Shown here in pieces: positions 14,918-23,343 of a stretch of DNA of 64,000 nt (positions are counted from its first letter, which is position 1; every line of letters starts with the position of its first letter). The notes beneath the pieces were generated by a model. The model did not search any database. It was not told the DNA's origin and saw only the letters and a program-made list of their open reading frames with translations. A program made the position numbers and the translations under genes. Origin of the DNA: Streptomyces bungoensis (lineage in GTDB: Bacteria; Actinomycetota; Actinomycetes; Streptomycetales; Streptomycetaceae); the NCBI RefSeq assembly GCF_001514215.1, contig NZ_KQ948872.1, positions 42,945-106,944 on the forward strand. Reading direction: 5' to 3'.

Positions 14918-16218
14918 CCGGCGGCACCGCCCCGGGGCGCGAGGTCGAGGTCGGCCCGCACCGTCCAGCCCGGGCCGGCGGGACCGGCGCTGACGTGTCC
15001 GCCGTAGAGAGCCGCTCGTTCCCGCATGCCCACCAGGCCGTGTCCTTCCTCGCCCGCCGTCGCCGGAGCACCGGCCGGAGCAGGCCGGCCGGAGTCCTCG
15101 ACGGTGATCGTCAGCCGGGTGTCCGCCACGGCGATCGCCAGGTTCGCACGGGCGCCCGCGCCGGCGTGCTTCAGGGTGTTCGTCAGAGCCTCCTGCACGA
15201 TGCGGTAGACCGTGAGCTGCACCCCGCTGTCGAGGGCGTCGACGTCACCGGCCGTACGGTAGACGACGTCCAGGCCCGCGGCGCGCACCCCCTCGCACAG
15301 CGCGTCGATGTCCGCGAGTCCGGGCTGCGGGCTCAGCTCCGGCTCGGCCGGCGGGCCGTCCGCCTCGCGCAGCACGCCGAGCACCCGCCGCAGTTCGCCC
15401 AGGGCCTGACGGCCGGTGTCGCCGATGAGGTGCAGGGCCTCCTCCGCCCGCTCGGGAGCGACGGCCGTGGCGTAGGCGCCCGCGTCGGCGAGCGTGATGA
15501 TGACGGACAGGTTGTGGCCGACGATGTCGTGCATCTCGCGGGCCACCCGCGTCCGCTCGGCGGCGACGGCGAGCCTGCCGCGCTGGTCGCGCTCGATCTC
15601 CAGCCGGGCCGCCCGGTCGCGCAGCCCGGCCAGCTGGGCCCGCCGGATGCGGATCACCAGGCCGAGGGCGAGGGCCGCGGTCGCCGTGCTGAGCAGGAAG
15701 AACAACGCGTCCCAGACCGACACCGCGGTCGAGACCCGGGCCGCCACCAGGCCCAGCGCACCCGCCGTGACCGCACAGGCCCACGGCAGCTGCCGCAGCC
15801 GCCCGTGCAGGGCCAGGCTGTACAGGGCGACGAAGAGCGTGACGTCCGCGCGGAGCGAGGCGCCGAGCGACCACTGCAGGACGAACACGGCCGTGACGGC
15901 GCCGAAGGCGACGGCCGGTGCCCGGCGCCGCCACAGCAGCGGCAGCACCAGCCCGGCCTGCAGGGCCGCCATGGCCACCACCGGCAACCGGGTGAGCGCC
16001 ACACGGAAGTGGCGCGGGCCGTCGCCGTCCCCGTCGAGCGCACCGGCCGCGTGCAGCAGGTCCGGCAGGCAGAACAGCAGGAAGACCAGGACCACGACCG
16101 CGGTGTCCAGCACCCACGGCCGGGCCCGGTCGGCGTGCCGGAGCCGCTGGCCGGCCCGGCCCAGCCGGGCGACCAGCGGACCCATCCCGCTGAGGTCTTC
16201 TGTGGTCACGAAGGTCAC
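14914..16218 (-). CDS. sensor histidine kinase (HisKA_3 type)
   Basis: About 434 aa from GTG 16218 (GTG 16209 and ATG 16185 are alternatives). There are roughly five to six membrane helices, then the dimerisation/phospho-acceptor motif RTRVAREMHDIVGHNLSVI (His in EMHD). The HATPase domain has an N-box QEALTNTLKHA and G-box GHGLVGMRER. Partner of the response regulator at 14252. 26 bp after the ABC permease stop, which suggests one operon: ABC ATPase, permease, kinase, regulator. Such sets often sense cell-envelope agents that the transporter expels. Confidence 0.92.
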   Translation of the reverse strand: MTFVTTEDLSGMGPLVARLGRAGQRLRHADRARPWVLDTAVVVLVFLLFCLPDLLHAAGALDGDGDGPRHFRVALTRLPVVAMAALQAGLVLPLLWRRRAPAVAFGAVTAVFVLQWSLGASLRADVTLFVALYSLALHGRLRQLPWACAVTAGALGLVAARVSTAVSVWDALFFLLSTATAALALGLVIRIRRAQLAGLRDRAARLEIERDQRGRLAVAAERTRVAREMHDIVGHNLSVIITLADAGAYATAVAPERAEEALHLIGDTGRQALGELRRVLGVLREADGPPAEPELSPQPGLADIDALCEGVRAAGLDVVYRTAGDVDALDSGVQLTVYRIVQEALTNTLKHAGAGARANLAIAVADTRLTITVEDSGRPAPAGAPATAGEEGHGLVGMRERAALYGGHVSAGPAGPGWTVRADLDLAPRGGAAG

Positions 16219-16244
16219 CGCCCCATGATGCGGGTGGCCGGCGG

Positions 16245-17096
16245 TCACACGTCGCTGCGCACCAGCCGGTACGCCGCGCCGGCCAGCGCCAGGACCGTCC
16301 AGCCGAGGAAGACCGCGAGTCCCGCGCCCGGCGACAGGGTGGTGGAGTCGTGGGTCAGCGCGAAGAGCGACTCGCCGGCGTGGCTCGGCAGGTAGGGGTC
16401 GATGTTTCCCTGCCACGAGCTGGGCAGCAGGGAGACCAGCCCGGGTACGAGCATGAGGGCGGCCACGAGCACCGAGATGCCACCGGCCACGGACCGCAGC
16501 AGCGCGCCCAGGGCGACGCCGATCACGCCGACCAGGCCCAGGTAGAGCCCGGCACCCAGCAGACTGCGTACGACGCCGGCGTGGCCGAGGCCCATGGCGG
16601 CGGGCGTGCCCGTCACGATCCGGCCGCCGACGAGGAAGGCGGGGAACGTGCCGGCGGTCGCGACGACCAGGGCGACCAGCCCGTACACCGCCGCCTTGGA
16701 CCACAGCACGGGCAGCCGGCGCGGTACGGCGGCGAGGGTGGAGCGGATCATGCCGGTGGAGTACTCGCCGGCCGTGACCAGCACGCCGAGCACCCCGAGG
16801 GCCAGTTGAGCGAAGTTCGTGCCGAAGAGGGACAGGCTCACGGCCGTCGCGGTGGCGAAGTCGCGGTCCATGGGCCGACCGGAGGTCAGACCGGACTTGT
16901 AGTGGCTCGCGGCGATGACACCGAAGGCCACGAGGAACAGCAGGCCCAGGCCGAGGGTGATCCAGGTGGAGCGCAGGGACCACAGCTTGGCCCACTCCGA
17001 GGCCAGCACGCGCCGTCCGGTCACCCGGTAGGCGGGCCGGGCCGGCGCGACCTGGTCGGACTCCGGGGTTCCGGGTGTTGCCGTGAGGGTGCTCAT
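16245..17096 (-). CDS. ABC-2 type permease, copy 2
   Basis: 283 aa, paralogue of the permease at 2172-3011. It shares long blocks such as FGTNFAQLALGVLGV and SLLPSSWQ with it. Six predicted helices. Its start overlaps the ATPase stop by 4 nt. Located upstream of the kinase/regulator pair on the same strand. Confidence 0.92.
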   Translation of the reverse strand: MSTLTATPGTPESDQVAPARPAYRVTGRRVLASEWAKLWSLRSTWITLGLGLLFLVAFGVIAASHYKSGLTSGRPMDRDFATATAVSLSLFGTNFAQLALGVLGVLVTAGEYSTGMIRSTLAAVPRRLPVLWSKAAVYGLVALVVATAGTFPAFLVGGRIVTGTPAAMGLGHAGVVRSLLGAGLYLGLVGVIGVALGALLRSVAGGISVLVAALMLVPGLVSLLPSSWQGNIDPYLPSHAGESLFALTHDSTTLSPGAGLAVFLGWTVLALAGAAYRLVRSDV

Positions 17097-18031
17097 GCCG
17101 CGCTCCCGGAGGTCTCGGTGCCGCTCGTGGTGCCGTGGTACTCCACGGCGTCCCGGGTCAGTTCCATGAACGCCTCCTCCAGCGACACCGCCTTCGTGGA
17201 CAGTTCGAACAGCGGGATGCCGTGCTCGGCCGCCTTCAGCCCGATCCTGCGGGCGGACATCCCCGTCACCTGCAGCTCCTCGGAGCCGATGCGGCCGGTG
17301 ATCTCCACGTCCGGCCCGGACAGCACGTCCCGCAGCCGCGCGGGCTCGCTGGTCGCGACCCGGACGGTGTCGCCGCCCGCCGCGTACACCAGGTCCTGCA
17401 CGGTCGTGTCGGCCAGCAGCCGTCCCCGGCCGACGACGATCAGGTGGTCCGCCACCAGTGACACCTCGCTCATCAGGTGCGAGGAGACGAACACCGTGCG
17501 CCCCTCGGCCGCGAGGGAGGTGAGCAGGTTCCGGATCCAGAGCACACCCTCGGGGTCCAGCCCGTTGACGGGCTCGTCCAGCATCACGGTCTGCGGGTCG
17601 CCGAGCAGGGCGGCGGCGATCCCGAGGCGCTGCCCCATGCCGAGGGAGAAGGCGCCGGCCCGCTTCTTCGCGACGCTGCCGAGACCGGCCAGTTCGATGA
17701 CCTCGTCGACCCGGCGGGCCGGGATGCCGTGGGTGAGCGCGAGCGCCCTGAGATGGTTGTGGGCCGAGCGGCCCGGGTGGATCGACTTCGCCTCCAGCAG
17801 CGCCCCGACCTCCTGCAGGGGTGCCCGGTGGCGGGCGTAGCGCCGGCCGTTCACGGTGACGGTGCCGCCGGTCGGGGCGTCGAGACCGACGACCATCCGC
17901 ATCGTCGTGGACTTGCCCGCTCCGTTGGGTCCCAGGAAGCCGGTGACCGCACCCGGCTTCACGGTGAAGTCCAGCCCGTCGACGGCCGTCTTCTCCCCGT
18001 ACCTCTTGGTCAGTTGCTGTGCCTCGATCAT
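17093..18031 (-). CDS. ABC transporter ATP-binding protein, copy 2
   Basis: 312 aa, paralogue of the ATPase at 1219-2175, with near-identical blocks across the whole nucleotide-binding domain. Walker A GPNGAGKST, signature SLGMGQ, Walker B VMLDEP and switch SSHLMSEV are all intact. Start is ATG 18031 after GGAGGAGAG. First gene of the four-gene ABC/two-component operon. Upstream are two direct repeats that may bind its response regulator. Confidence 0.94.
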   Translation of the reverse strand: MIEAQQLTKRYGEKTAVDGLDFTVKPGAVTGFLGPNGAGKSTTMRMVVGLDAPTGGTVTVNGRRYARHRAPLQEVGALLEAKSIHPGRSAHNHLRALALTHGIPARRVDEVIELAGLGSVAKKRAGAFSLGMGQRLGIAAALLGDPQTVMLDEPVNGLDPEGVLWIRNLLTSLAAEGRTVFVSSHLMSEVSLVADHLIVVGRGRLLADTTVQDLVYAAGGDTVRVATSEPARLRDVLSGPDVEITGRIGSEELQVTGMSARRIGLKAAEHGIPLFELSTKAVSLEEAFMELTRDAVEYHGTTSGTETSGSAA

Positions 18032-18112
18032 CGGCGCTCTCTCCTCCGGACCGCGGCGCCCGGACCGCCTGGCGCCTCCTTCCTCACGCTAAGTCCGTGA
18101 TCCGCCGGATCC

Positions 18113-18156
18113 GGTGGTACCGGGGACTGAAGCCCGCAGGTCAGGTGGTACCGGGG
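18113..18156. promoter_or_regulatory. direct repeats upstream of ABC operon copy 2
   Basis: GGTGGTACCGGGG occurs at 18113-18125 and 18144-18156, 31 bp apart start to start (about three helical turns), 80-125 bp upstream of the ATPase start. NarL-type regulators often bind such repeated sites. A related box, CCCGATACCAC, lies at 1131-1141 before ABC copy 1, and the following TAGCGTG is shared by both promoters. Candidate regulator sites, by position and repetition only. Confidence 0.55.
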
Positions 18157-18158
18157 TA

Positions 18159-18513
18159 CTACGACCCGCCCTGGTGCGCACGGATGCGCGGCGACCGGTG
18201 CGCGCCGTGCCGCGCGACTGGCTGTCCGCCGCCCTGTTCGCGGCGGCCATCGCCGCCGTGGCCGTCGCGCCCGTCGCCGGGTTCGGCGCGCCGGCCCGGC
18301 TGGAACAGCTCGTCCGCGAACGTCTCCGGCACACCGGGACCGTCGTCGGCGACGTCGATCCGCACGGTGCCGGGGAGGCGCCGCGCGCACACGGTCGGTG
18401 GCGCCGTCGGCGGCCGGGACCGGGTCGAAGTCCTCGTCGCACAGGCCCCGGCGCAGCACGTCCCGCAGGGCGTGGTCGTCCTCGACGATCAGGATCTCGG
18501 GGCGCGTGGTTCT
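18159..18513 (-). pseudogene. remnant of a response regulator and histidine kinase
   Basis: Reading leftwards on the minus strand, 18513-18397 encodes a receiver-domain N-terminus (EILIVEDDHALRDVLRRG, ending VPAADGAT) with no start codon. It then jumps, in another frame, to a kinase ATPase G1 box at about 18385-18285 (TVRIDVADDGPGVPETFADE), after which the glycine-rich box is lost and the frame ends at 18159. The middle of both genes is missing, so an internal deletion plus frameshift is the simplest reading. It directly follows the PAP2 gene. This also accounts for the 18032-18538 stretch without an intact gene. Confidence 0.75.
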
Positions 18514-18538
18514 CCGTCGGTCGCGGCGCGGTCGCGGC

Positions 18539-19177
18539 TCAGGGGGTCAGCAGCAGAGCGCCCAGGCGCCGGGCGGTGAGCCACCGCGCCCAGGTCTCCG
18601 ACCGCCGCCGGGCCGCGGCCATCGCCGCCAGTGCGACCAGGGTGCCGACCACGAGGCCGGCCAGGACGTCGTGCGGGTAGTGCGCTCCGACCCACACCCG
18701 GGAGGCTCCCATCGCCAGCGCGGCCACGATGGCGACCGCCGCGAGACGGCGTGAGACGAACAGCAGGGCCACGGCGCCGGCGGCGGCGATGGCCGCGTGG
18801 TTGCTGGGGAAGGCCCAGTCACCGGGTGCCGGGCACGCCTCGAGGGTCCTGACGTGCAGGCTCTGGCACGGCCGGTCCTCGCGCACCGCCAGTTTCAGGA
18901 CGGCGTCCACGCCGTACGCGAGGACGACGACCACCGGCACCGCCAGCGCGGCCACCGCGGCGACGGCCCCCGAGCGCCGGGCCCGCCACCAGCCGACGGC
19001 GGCGAGGACGGCGAACACCGCGAGCCCGTACGTCGACCAGGCCGACACCGTGTCGTCCAGCCAGCCGGGGGAGTGCTGGGCGAGCCGCACGACGTCCGAG
19101 TAGGCGGAGCCGTCGATGCCGGAGCCGTCGAAGGCGAGGATCACGTGGTGCGGGGCCGGGGGCGGCGGAGTGGTCAT
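18539..19177 (-). CDS. PAP2-family membrane phosphatase
   Basis: 212 aa, about five to six helices. All three PAP2 catalytic motifs are present: KLAVREDRP (KX6RP), PSNHA (the PSGH position has Asn for Gly) and SRVWVGAHYPHDVLAG (SRX5HX3D). The likely reaction is dephosphorylation of a lipid (undecaprenyl-PP- or phosphatidate-like) at the outer membrane face. A two-component remnant follows its stop, suggesting it once headed a regulator/kinase operon. The PSNH variant occurs in other family members. Confidence 0.9.
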   Translation of the reverse strand: MTTPPPPAPHHVILAFDGSGIDGSAYSDVVRLAQHSPGWLDDTVSAWSTYGLAVFAVLAAVGWWRARRSGAVAAVAALAVPVVVVLAYGVDAVLKLAVREDRPCQSLHVRTLEACPAPGDWAFPSNHAAIAAAGAVALLFVSRRLAAVAIVAALAMGASRVWVGAHYPHDVLAGLVVGTLVALAAMAAARRRSETWARWLTARRLGALLLTP

Positions 19178-19317
19178 CTGGGGCGGGCCCTTTCCCTGCG
19201 GAACAGGTGGTGCGGGTGAACGGCCGGGAAGGAGCGAGCGCACAGCAGGCCAACCGTCTACGGAACTGTAGACGAACGAGGGCCGCAGTCCGTTCCCGGA
19301 CGCCGGGTGTCCCGGGC

Positions 19318-20115
19318 TCAGTCGCTCGCCCGGTAGTTCTCGAGGAAGGGGGTGTCGTACCAGCGGGCCAGCGTGAACGTGTGGTGCGGGTCGACGAGGG
19401 CGCGGCAGACGAACTCCGCGGCCTGGCAGTCGAAGAGGTGGTCCTCGTTGACGAAGGACCGGACCACGGCGGGCCGGCGGTCGGGGTCGCCGTCGGTCCG
19501 CCAGCAGTACAGGTCCTCGTGCTCGGTGCCCGCCCAGATGAGCAGCCCGTCCTCCCGGAGATCCGTCCACGGCTCCTGGACCAGGTCCAGCTCTCCGTCG
19601 AAGGCGCCCTCGCCGAACGTCTCGACCATGCGCTTGTAGTCGCCCGGCAGCGCGGTGCCCAGGCGGGACTCCACCTGCGCCCAGTCCATGCCGGGCCGCC
19701 GGGAGGTCCGGGTCCAGCCGGTGATCCTCACGAGCCGCTCCACCCAGTCGACGCCCTCGTCCCCGTCCGGAGCGACCGCCAACGGCTCGGGCACCTCCCG
19801 GCGGGCGACCACCAGCACCGGCCGCTCGGCCCCCTCGCTGTCCCGTGCCGTCCCTGTGCCGACCCACCGATCCTCGTCCGCCCAGGCCCGTATCCTCACG
19901 GCCCGGTCCCCGAACGGAGCGAGGAGAGCCGCGCCCCCGGACGCGTCGACCGTCGGATCGGCGAAGCCGTCGAGCACGAGGGTGCGCGGGACGCCGTACC
20001 TGCCGGCGAGCAGGTCGGTCAGCTCCTGCGCGGCCCAGTCGCCGGGCAGGTGGACGTGACCGTCCGGGCCGAGCCGGGCCAGCAGGGCGTCGACGGTCGC
20101 TTGCGTGAGCTCCAT
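19318..20115 (-). CDS. SMI1/KNR4 (SUKH) domain protein
   Basis: 265 aa. The N-terminal ~120 residues form a domain of unknown type. The C-terminal half is SUKH-like: WAQVESRLGTALPGDYKRMVETFGEGAFDGELDL, then GLLIWAGTEHEDLYCWRT. SUKH proteins are commonly immunity proteins against polymorphic toxins, but stand-alone family members abound in Streptomyces. No toxin gene lies next to it, so it may be a housekeeping or orphan immunity protein. Confidence 0.82.
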   Translation of the reverse strand: MELTQATVDALLARLGPDGHVHLPGDWAAQELTDLLAGRYGVPRTLVLDGFADPTVDASGGAALLAPFGDRAVRIRAWADEDRWVGTGTARDSEGAERPVLVVARREVPEPLAVAPDGDEGVDWVERLVRITGWTRTSRRPGMDWAQVESRLGTALPGDYKRMVETFGEGAFDGELDLVQEPWTDLREDGLLIWAGTEHEDLYCWRTDGDPDRRPAVVRSFVNEDHLFDCQAAEFVCRALVDPHHTFTLARWYDTPFLENYRASD

Positions 20116-20164
20116 GGCGGACAGTGAAGCGGACGGGACCGACAGTCCCTGCGAAACGTTCGGG

Positions 20165-20596
20165 TCAGGGCCAGACCAGGCAGTACGGCTGGTGCCCCGC
20201 CTCGTGCAGCCGGTGGCTGAAGTCCTGCCACTCGTGCAGCAGTTGGTACACGTTGAACGCGTCGCGCGGCCCGCCCCGGTCCGGGACCGTCGACCAGATG
20301 AAGGCCGCCGCGCCCACCGCTTCCTCGCCGATGCCGCGCAGGGGGTCGACCACCGTCATGGGGAGCTTGACGACCGCGTAGTCGGGGTGCAGGACGACCA
20401 GCTCCAGCGGGGGGACCTTGTGCAGGGGCACGCCCTCGATGCCGGTGAGGACCATCGCGGCCATCGTCTCCGGCTTGATCTTGGTGAACATGCCGTTCAT
20501 GCCCAGCTCGTCGCCGCCGAGTTCCTCGGGGCGCATCGAGATGGGGACGCGAGCCGCGGTCGCGCCGTCCGGCGCGCCGAAGTATTTGTACGTCAC
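20165..20596 (-). CDS. conserved hypothetical protein, unknown function
   Basis: 143 aa from GTG 20596 (GTG 20602 is an alternative). Soluble alpha/beta protein beginning VTYKYFGAPDG, with a hydrophobic PPLELVVLHPDYAVVKLP core and an aromatic C-terminus (YQLLHEWQDFSHRLHEAGH). No membrane segment or known motif. Its start overlaps the stop of the small frame at 20593-20868 in GTGA, which suggests coupling. Function not recognised. Confidence 0.72.
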   Translation of the reverse strand: MTYKYFGAPDGATAARVPISMRPEELGGDELGMNGMFTKIKPETMAAMVLTGIEGVPLHKVPPLELVVLHPDYAVVKLPMTVVDPLRGIGEEAVGAAAFIWSTVPDRGGPRDAFNVYQLLHEWQDFSHRLHEAGHQPYCLVWP

Positions 20597-20868
20597 CCCC
20601 ACCCGACCACCATTCCTGCTCCCCGCCCGGAGGCGGTCGGCCCGCGAGTCGAGCCGGCGGTCGGCCGGGCGCTCCAGCTGCCGGTCCAGCCGCTGGTCGA
20701 GCTCTCGGTCGCGCTGCCGGTCGAACCGCTCGGGCTCACCCGGTACACCTGTCTGACGTGCTTCGGTCGCTTCCTCCGCTTCGCGCCGGTGCCTTCCCCG
20801 CCGGGCACGTCGAGGACCCAGGTCGTCAGTCCCCTCGCCCAGTCCGCCACCGCGATGCATATCTCCAC
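20593..20868 (-). CDS. small hypothetical protein coupled to its downstream neighbour
   Basis: 91 aa from GTG 20868. The N-terminus MEICIAVADWARGLTTWVLD reads like a real protein. It is followed by a basic patch (KRRKRPKH) and a Gly/Ser/Thr-rich low-complexity tail. Main support is the 4-nt GTGA overlap with the next gene. The tail composition and weak ribosome-binding site argue against. Could also be just leader DNA. Confidence 0.4.
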   Translation of the reverse strand: MEICIAVADWARGLTTWVLDVPGGEGTGAKRRKRPKHVRQVYRVSPSGSTGSATESSTSGWTGSWSARPTAGSTRGPTASGRGAGMVVGWG

Positions 20869-21150
20869 CCGACTGCTTTTCTAGGACGCGTGGCCCCCGC
20901 CGCGCAACCCGATCATCGTGTCAGTGACCTCCCCCACGGCCGCTCGCCGAAACGTGCGGTGAACCATCGGGTCCGCGGGAGCTTCCCGGTCACTGATCAC
21001 TACGTGCCGTATGAGCTGTGTGTATCAGTTCTCAGTCTCGCAGATGCGGCGGCAGGGACCGGGTGATTGCCCGGGCGGCGCCCGCGGCGGCCTACCCTGA
21101 GGGGGTCACCACGCAGCCCGGAGTCCGAGAAGCCGGAGAAACCGCACGTC

Positions 21151-22476
21151 ATGAGTGCCGCCAGCGAACTGCCCTATCCGTACGACGCGCCCGTCTCACA
21201 GGCGCTCTTCGACCGTGCCTCCGCCGTCACCCCGGGTGGTGTGAACTCCCCGGTGCGCGCCTTCCGCGCCGTGGGCGGCACGCCCCGCTTCATGGTGTCG
21301 GGGAAGGGGGCGTACCTGACCGACGCCGACGGGCGCGAGTACGTCGACCTCGTCTGCTCCTGGGGACCGATGATCCTCGGGCACGCGCACCCCGCGGTGA
21401 TCGCCGCCGTGCAGGAGGCCGTCGCCCGGGGCACGTCCTTCGGCACGCCCGGTGAGGGCGAGGTCGCGCTCGCCGAGGAGATCGTCGCCCGGGTGGCGCC
21501 CGTGGCGCAGGTGCGGCTGGTCAGCAGCGGCACCGAGGCGACCATGTCCGCGATCCGGCTCGCCCGGGGGTTCACCCGGCGCTCCAAGGTGATCAAGTTC
21601 GCCGGGTGCTACCACGGGCACGTGGACTCGCTGCTCGCCGCCGCCGGCTCCGGGGTCGCCACCTTCGCGCTGCCCGACACGCCCGGCGTCACCGGCGCCC
21701 AGGCCGGTGACACGATCGTGCTGCCGTACAACGACCTGGAGGCCGTGCAGGAGGCCTTCCACCGGCACCCGGGCGAGATCGCCTGTGTGATCACCGAGGC
21801 CTCGCCCGGCAACATGGGCGTCGTGCCGCCCGCCCCCGGGTTCAACCAGGGGCTGAAGAACGCCTGCCGGGAGAACGGCGCCCTGTTCATCTCCGACGAG
21901 GTCATGACCGGCTTCCGTACCAGCCGGAGCGGCTGGTACGGCGTCGACGGGGTCGAGCCCGACCTGATGACCTTCGGGAAGGTCATGGGCGGCGGCTTCC
22001 CGGCGGCCGCGTTCGGGGGCCGGGCCGACGTGATGGCCCACCTCGCGCCCGCCGGGCCCGTCTACCAGGCCGGCACCCTCTCCGGGAACCCGGTCGCCAC
22101 CGCCGCCGGGCTCGCCCAGCTGCGGCTCCTGGACGACGCCGCGTACGAGACGGTGAACGCCGTCTCCGCGCAGATCCAGGGCCTCGTCTCCGAGGCGCTC
22201 ACCAAGGAGGGTGTCGCGCACCGCGTGCAGACGGCCTCCAACATGTTCTCCGTGTTCTTCACCGACCGGCAGGTGCGGGACTACGAGGACGCCAAGCGGC
22301 AGGATTCGTTCCGCTACACCGCGTTCTTCCACTCGCTGCTGTCGAACGGCGTCTACCTGCCGCCGTCGTCCTTCGAGTCCTGGTTCGTCTCCACGGCCCA
22401 CGACGAGCGGGCCGTCCAGAAGATCGCCGACGCCCTCCCGGCGGCGGCCCGAGCGGCCGCGGAGGCCACCGCGTGA
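21151..22476 (+). CDS. hemL: glutamate-1-semialdehyde 2,1-aminomutase
   Basis: 441 aa PLP enzyme converting glutamate-1-semialdehyde to 5-aminolevulinate, the last step of C5-pathway haem precursor synthesis. GGVNSPVRAF and GWGPMI-like (CSWGPMILGHAHP) motifs are typical, SSGTEATMSAIRLAR binds the cofactor phosphate, and the PLP lysine is in MTFGKVMGGGFP. Start ATG 21151. Overlaps the next gene by 4 nt. Its location upstream of the cytochrome c maturation genes fits haem supply. Confidence 0.97.
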   Translation: MSAASELPYPYDAPVSQALFDRASAVTPGGVNSPVRAFRAVGGTPRFMVSGKGAYLTDADGREYVDLVCSWGPMILGHAHPAVIAAVQEAVARGTSFGTPGEGEVALAEEIVARVAPVAQVRLVSSGTEATMSAIRLARGFTRRSKVIKFAGCYHGHVDSLLAAAGSGVATFALPDTPGVTGAQAGDTIVLPYNDLEAVQEAFHRHPGEIACVITEASPGNMGVVPPAPGFNQGLKNACRENGALFISDEVMTGFRTSRSGWYGVDGVEPDLMTFGKVMGGGFPAAAFGGRADVMAHLAPAGPVYQAGTLSGNPVATAAGLAQLRLLDDAAYETVNAVSAQIQGLVSEALTKEGVAHRVQTASNMFSVFFTDRQVRDYEDAKRQDSFRYTAFFHSLLSNGVYLPPSSFESWFVSTAHDERAVQKIADALPAAARAAAEATA

Positions 22477-23171
22477 GTGACAGCAGCAAGGACATCACCG
22501 TCGTCCACCTCATGCGGCACGGCGAGGTCGCCAACCCGGACGGGATCCTCTACGGCCGGCTGCCCGGCTACCACCTCTCGGAGCTGGGCCGGAAGATGGC
22601 CGACCGGGTCGCCGAGCACCTCGCGCCGCGGGACGTCACCCACGTCTGCGCCTCCCCGCTGGAGCGGGCGCAGGAGACGGCCACCCCGATCGCCAAGGCG
22701 CACGGCCTCGACCTCGCCACCGACGAGCGGCTCATCGAGGCGGAGAACATCTTCCAGGGCAAGACCTTCGGCGTCGGGGACGGCGCGCTGCGCAAGCCCG
22801 ACAACTGGAAGTACCTGGTCAACCCGTTCCGGCCGTCCTGGGGCGAGCCGTACGTCGACCAGGTGGTGCGGATGATGGGCGCGCTGAACGCGGCCAAGGA
22901 CCGGGCGCGCGGCCACGAGGCGGTGCTGGTCAGCCATCAGCTGCCGATCTGGATCGTGCGGTCGTACGTCGAGAAGCGGCGGCTGTGGCACGACCCGCGC
23001 AAGCGGCAGTGCACCCTGGCGTCCCTGACGACTTTCACGTACCTGGGCGACAAAATCGTTTCCGTGGGCTACAGCGAGCCCGCCATCGACCTGGTCCCGG
23101 TCCACCTGCGCGCCGGTGCCAAGCCCCAGAAGGGGAAGGGCGCGGCCCAGGGGAAGGCGTTCGGGGCCTGA
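22473..23171 (+). CDS. histidine phosphatase family protein (phosphoglycerate mutase-like)
   Basis: 232 aa, GTG start overlapping hemL. The catalytic motif is LMRHGEVANP (RHG), with SPLERAQET and the second His in VLVSHQLPIW. The substrate is unknown. The conserved hemL linkage in actinobacteria suggests a phosphatase role near tetrapyrrole or respiratory metabolism rather than glycolytic mutase. The C-terminus is lysine-rich (KPQKGKGAAQGK). Confidence 0.9.
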   Translation: MSDSSKDITVVHLMRHGEVANPDGILYGRLPGYHLSELGRKMADRVAEHLAPRDVTHVCASPLERAQETATPIAKAHGLDLATDERLIEAENIFQGKTFGVGDGALRKPDNWKYLVNPFRPSWGEPYVDQVVRMMGALNAAKDRARGHEAVLVSHQLPIWIVRSYVEKRRLWHDPRKRQCTLASLTTFTYLGDKIVSVGYSEPAIDLVPVHLRAGAKPQKGKGAAQGKAFGA

Positions 23172-23343
23172 CGGCGCCGCCCGGCAGCGCCTGACGGGCC
23201 GCCAGACACCTCCAGTTTCAGGCGACTTGATGCGCCATTTACCGCATATGTTGCGAAAAGTATAAGAAAATATCGGAACCATACCGATCGTCGCGCCCTC
23301 TGACTGGGTGACCACCAGACGGCGTGACGAATCGGGGTTCCTC

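Noticed and set aside
18170..18290. Plus-strand hydrophobic segment (RDWLSAALFAAAIAAVAVAP) that looks like a membrane-protein start
   Set aside because: No continuing frame or ribosome-binding site, and the minus strand here encodes the kinase remnant; likely GC-driven.
19318..20115. SUKH protein as immunity half of a toxin system
   Set aside because: No toxin or secretion gene is adjacent.
21061..21120. Sigma-70 type promoter before hemL (TTGCCC and TACCCT)
   Set aside because: The 20-bp spacer is too long for a convincing call.
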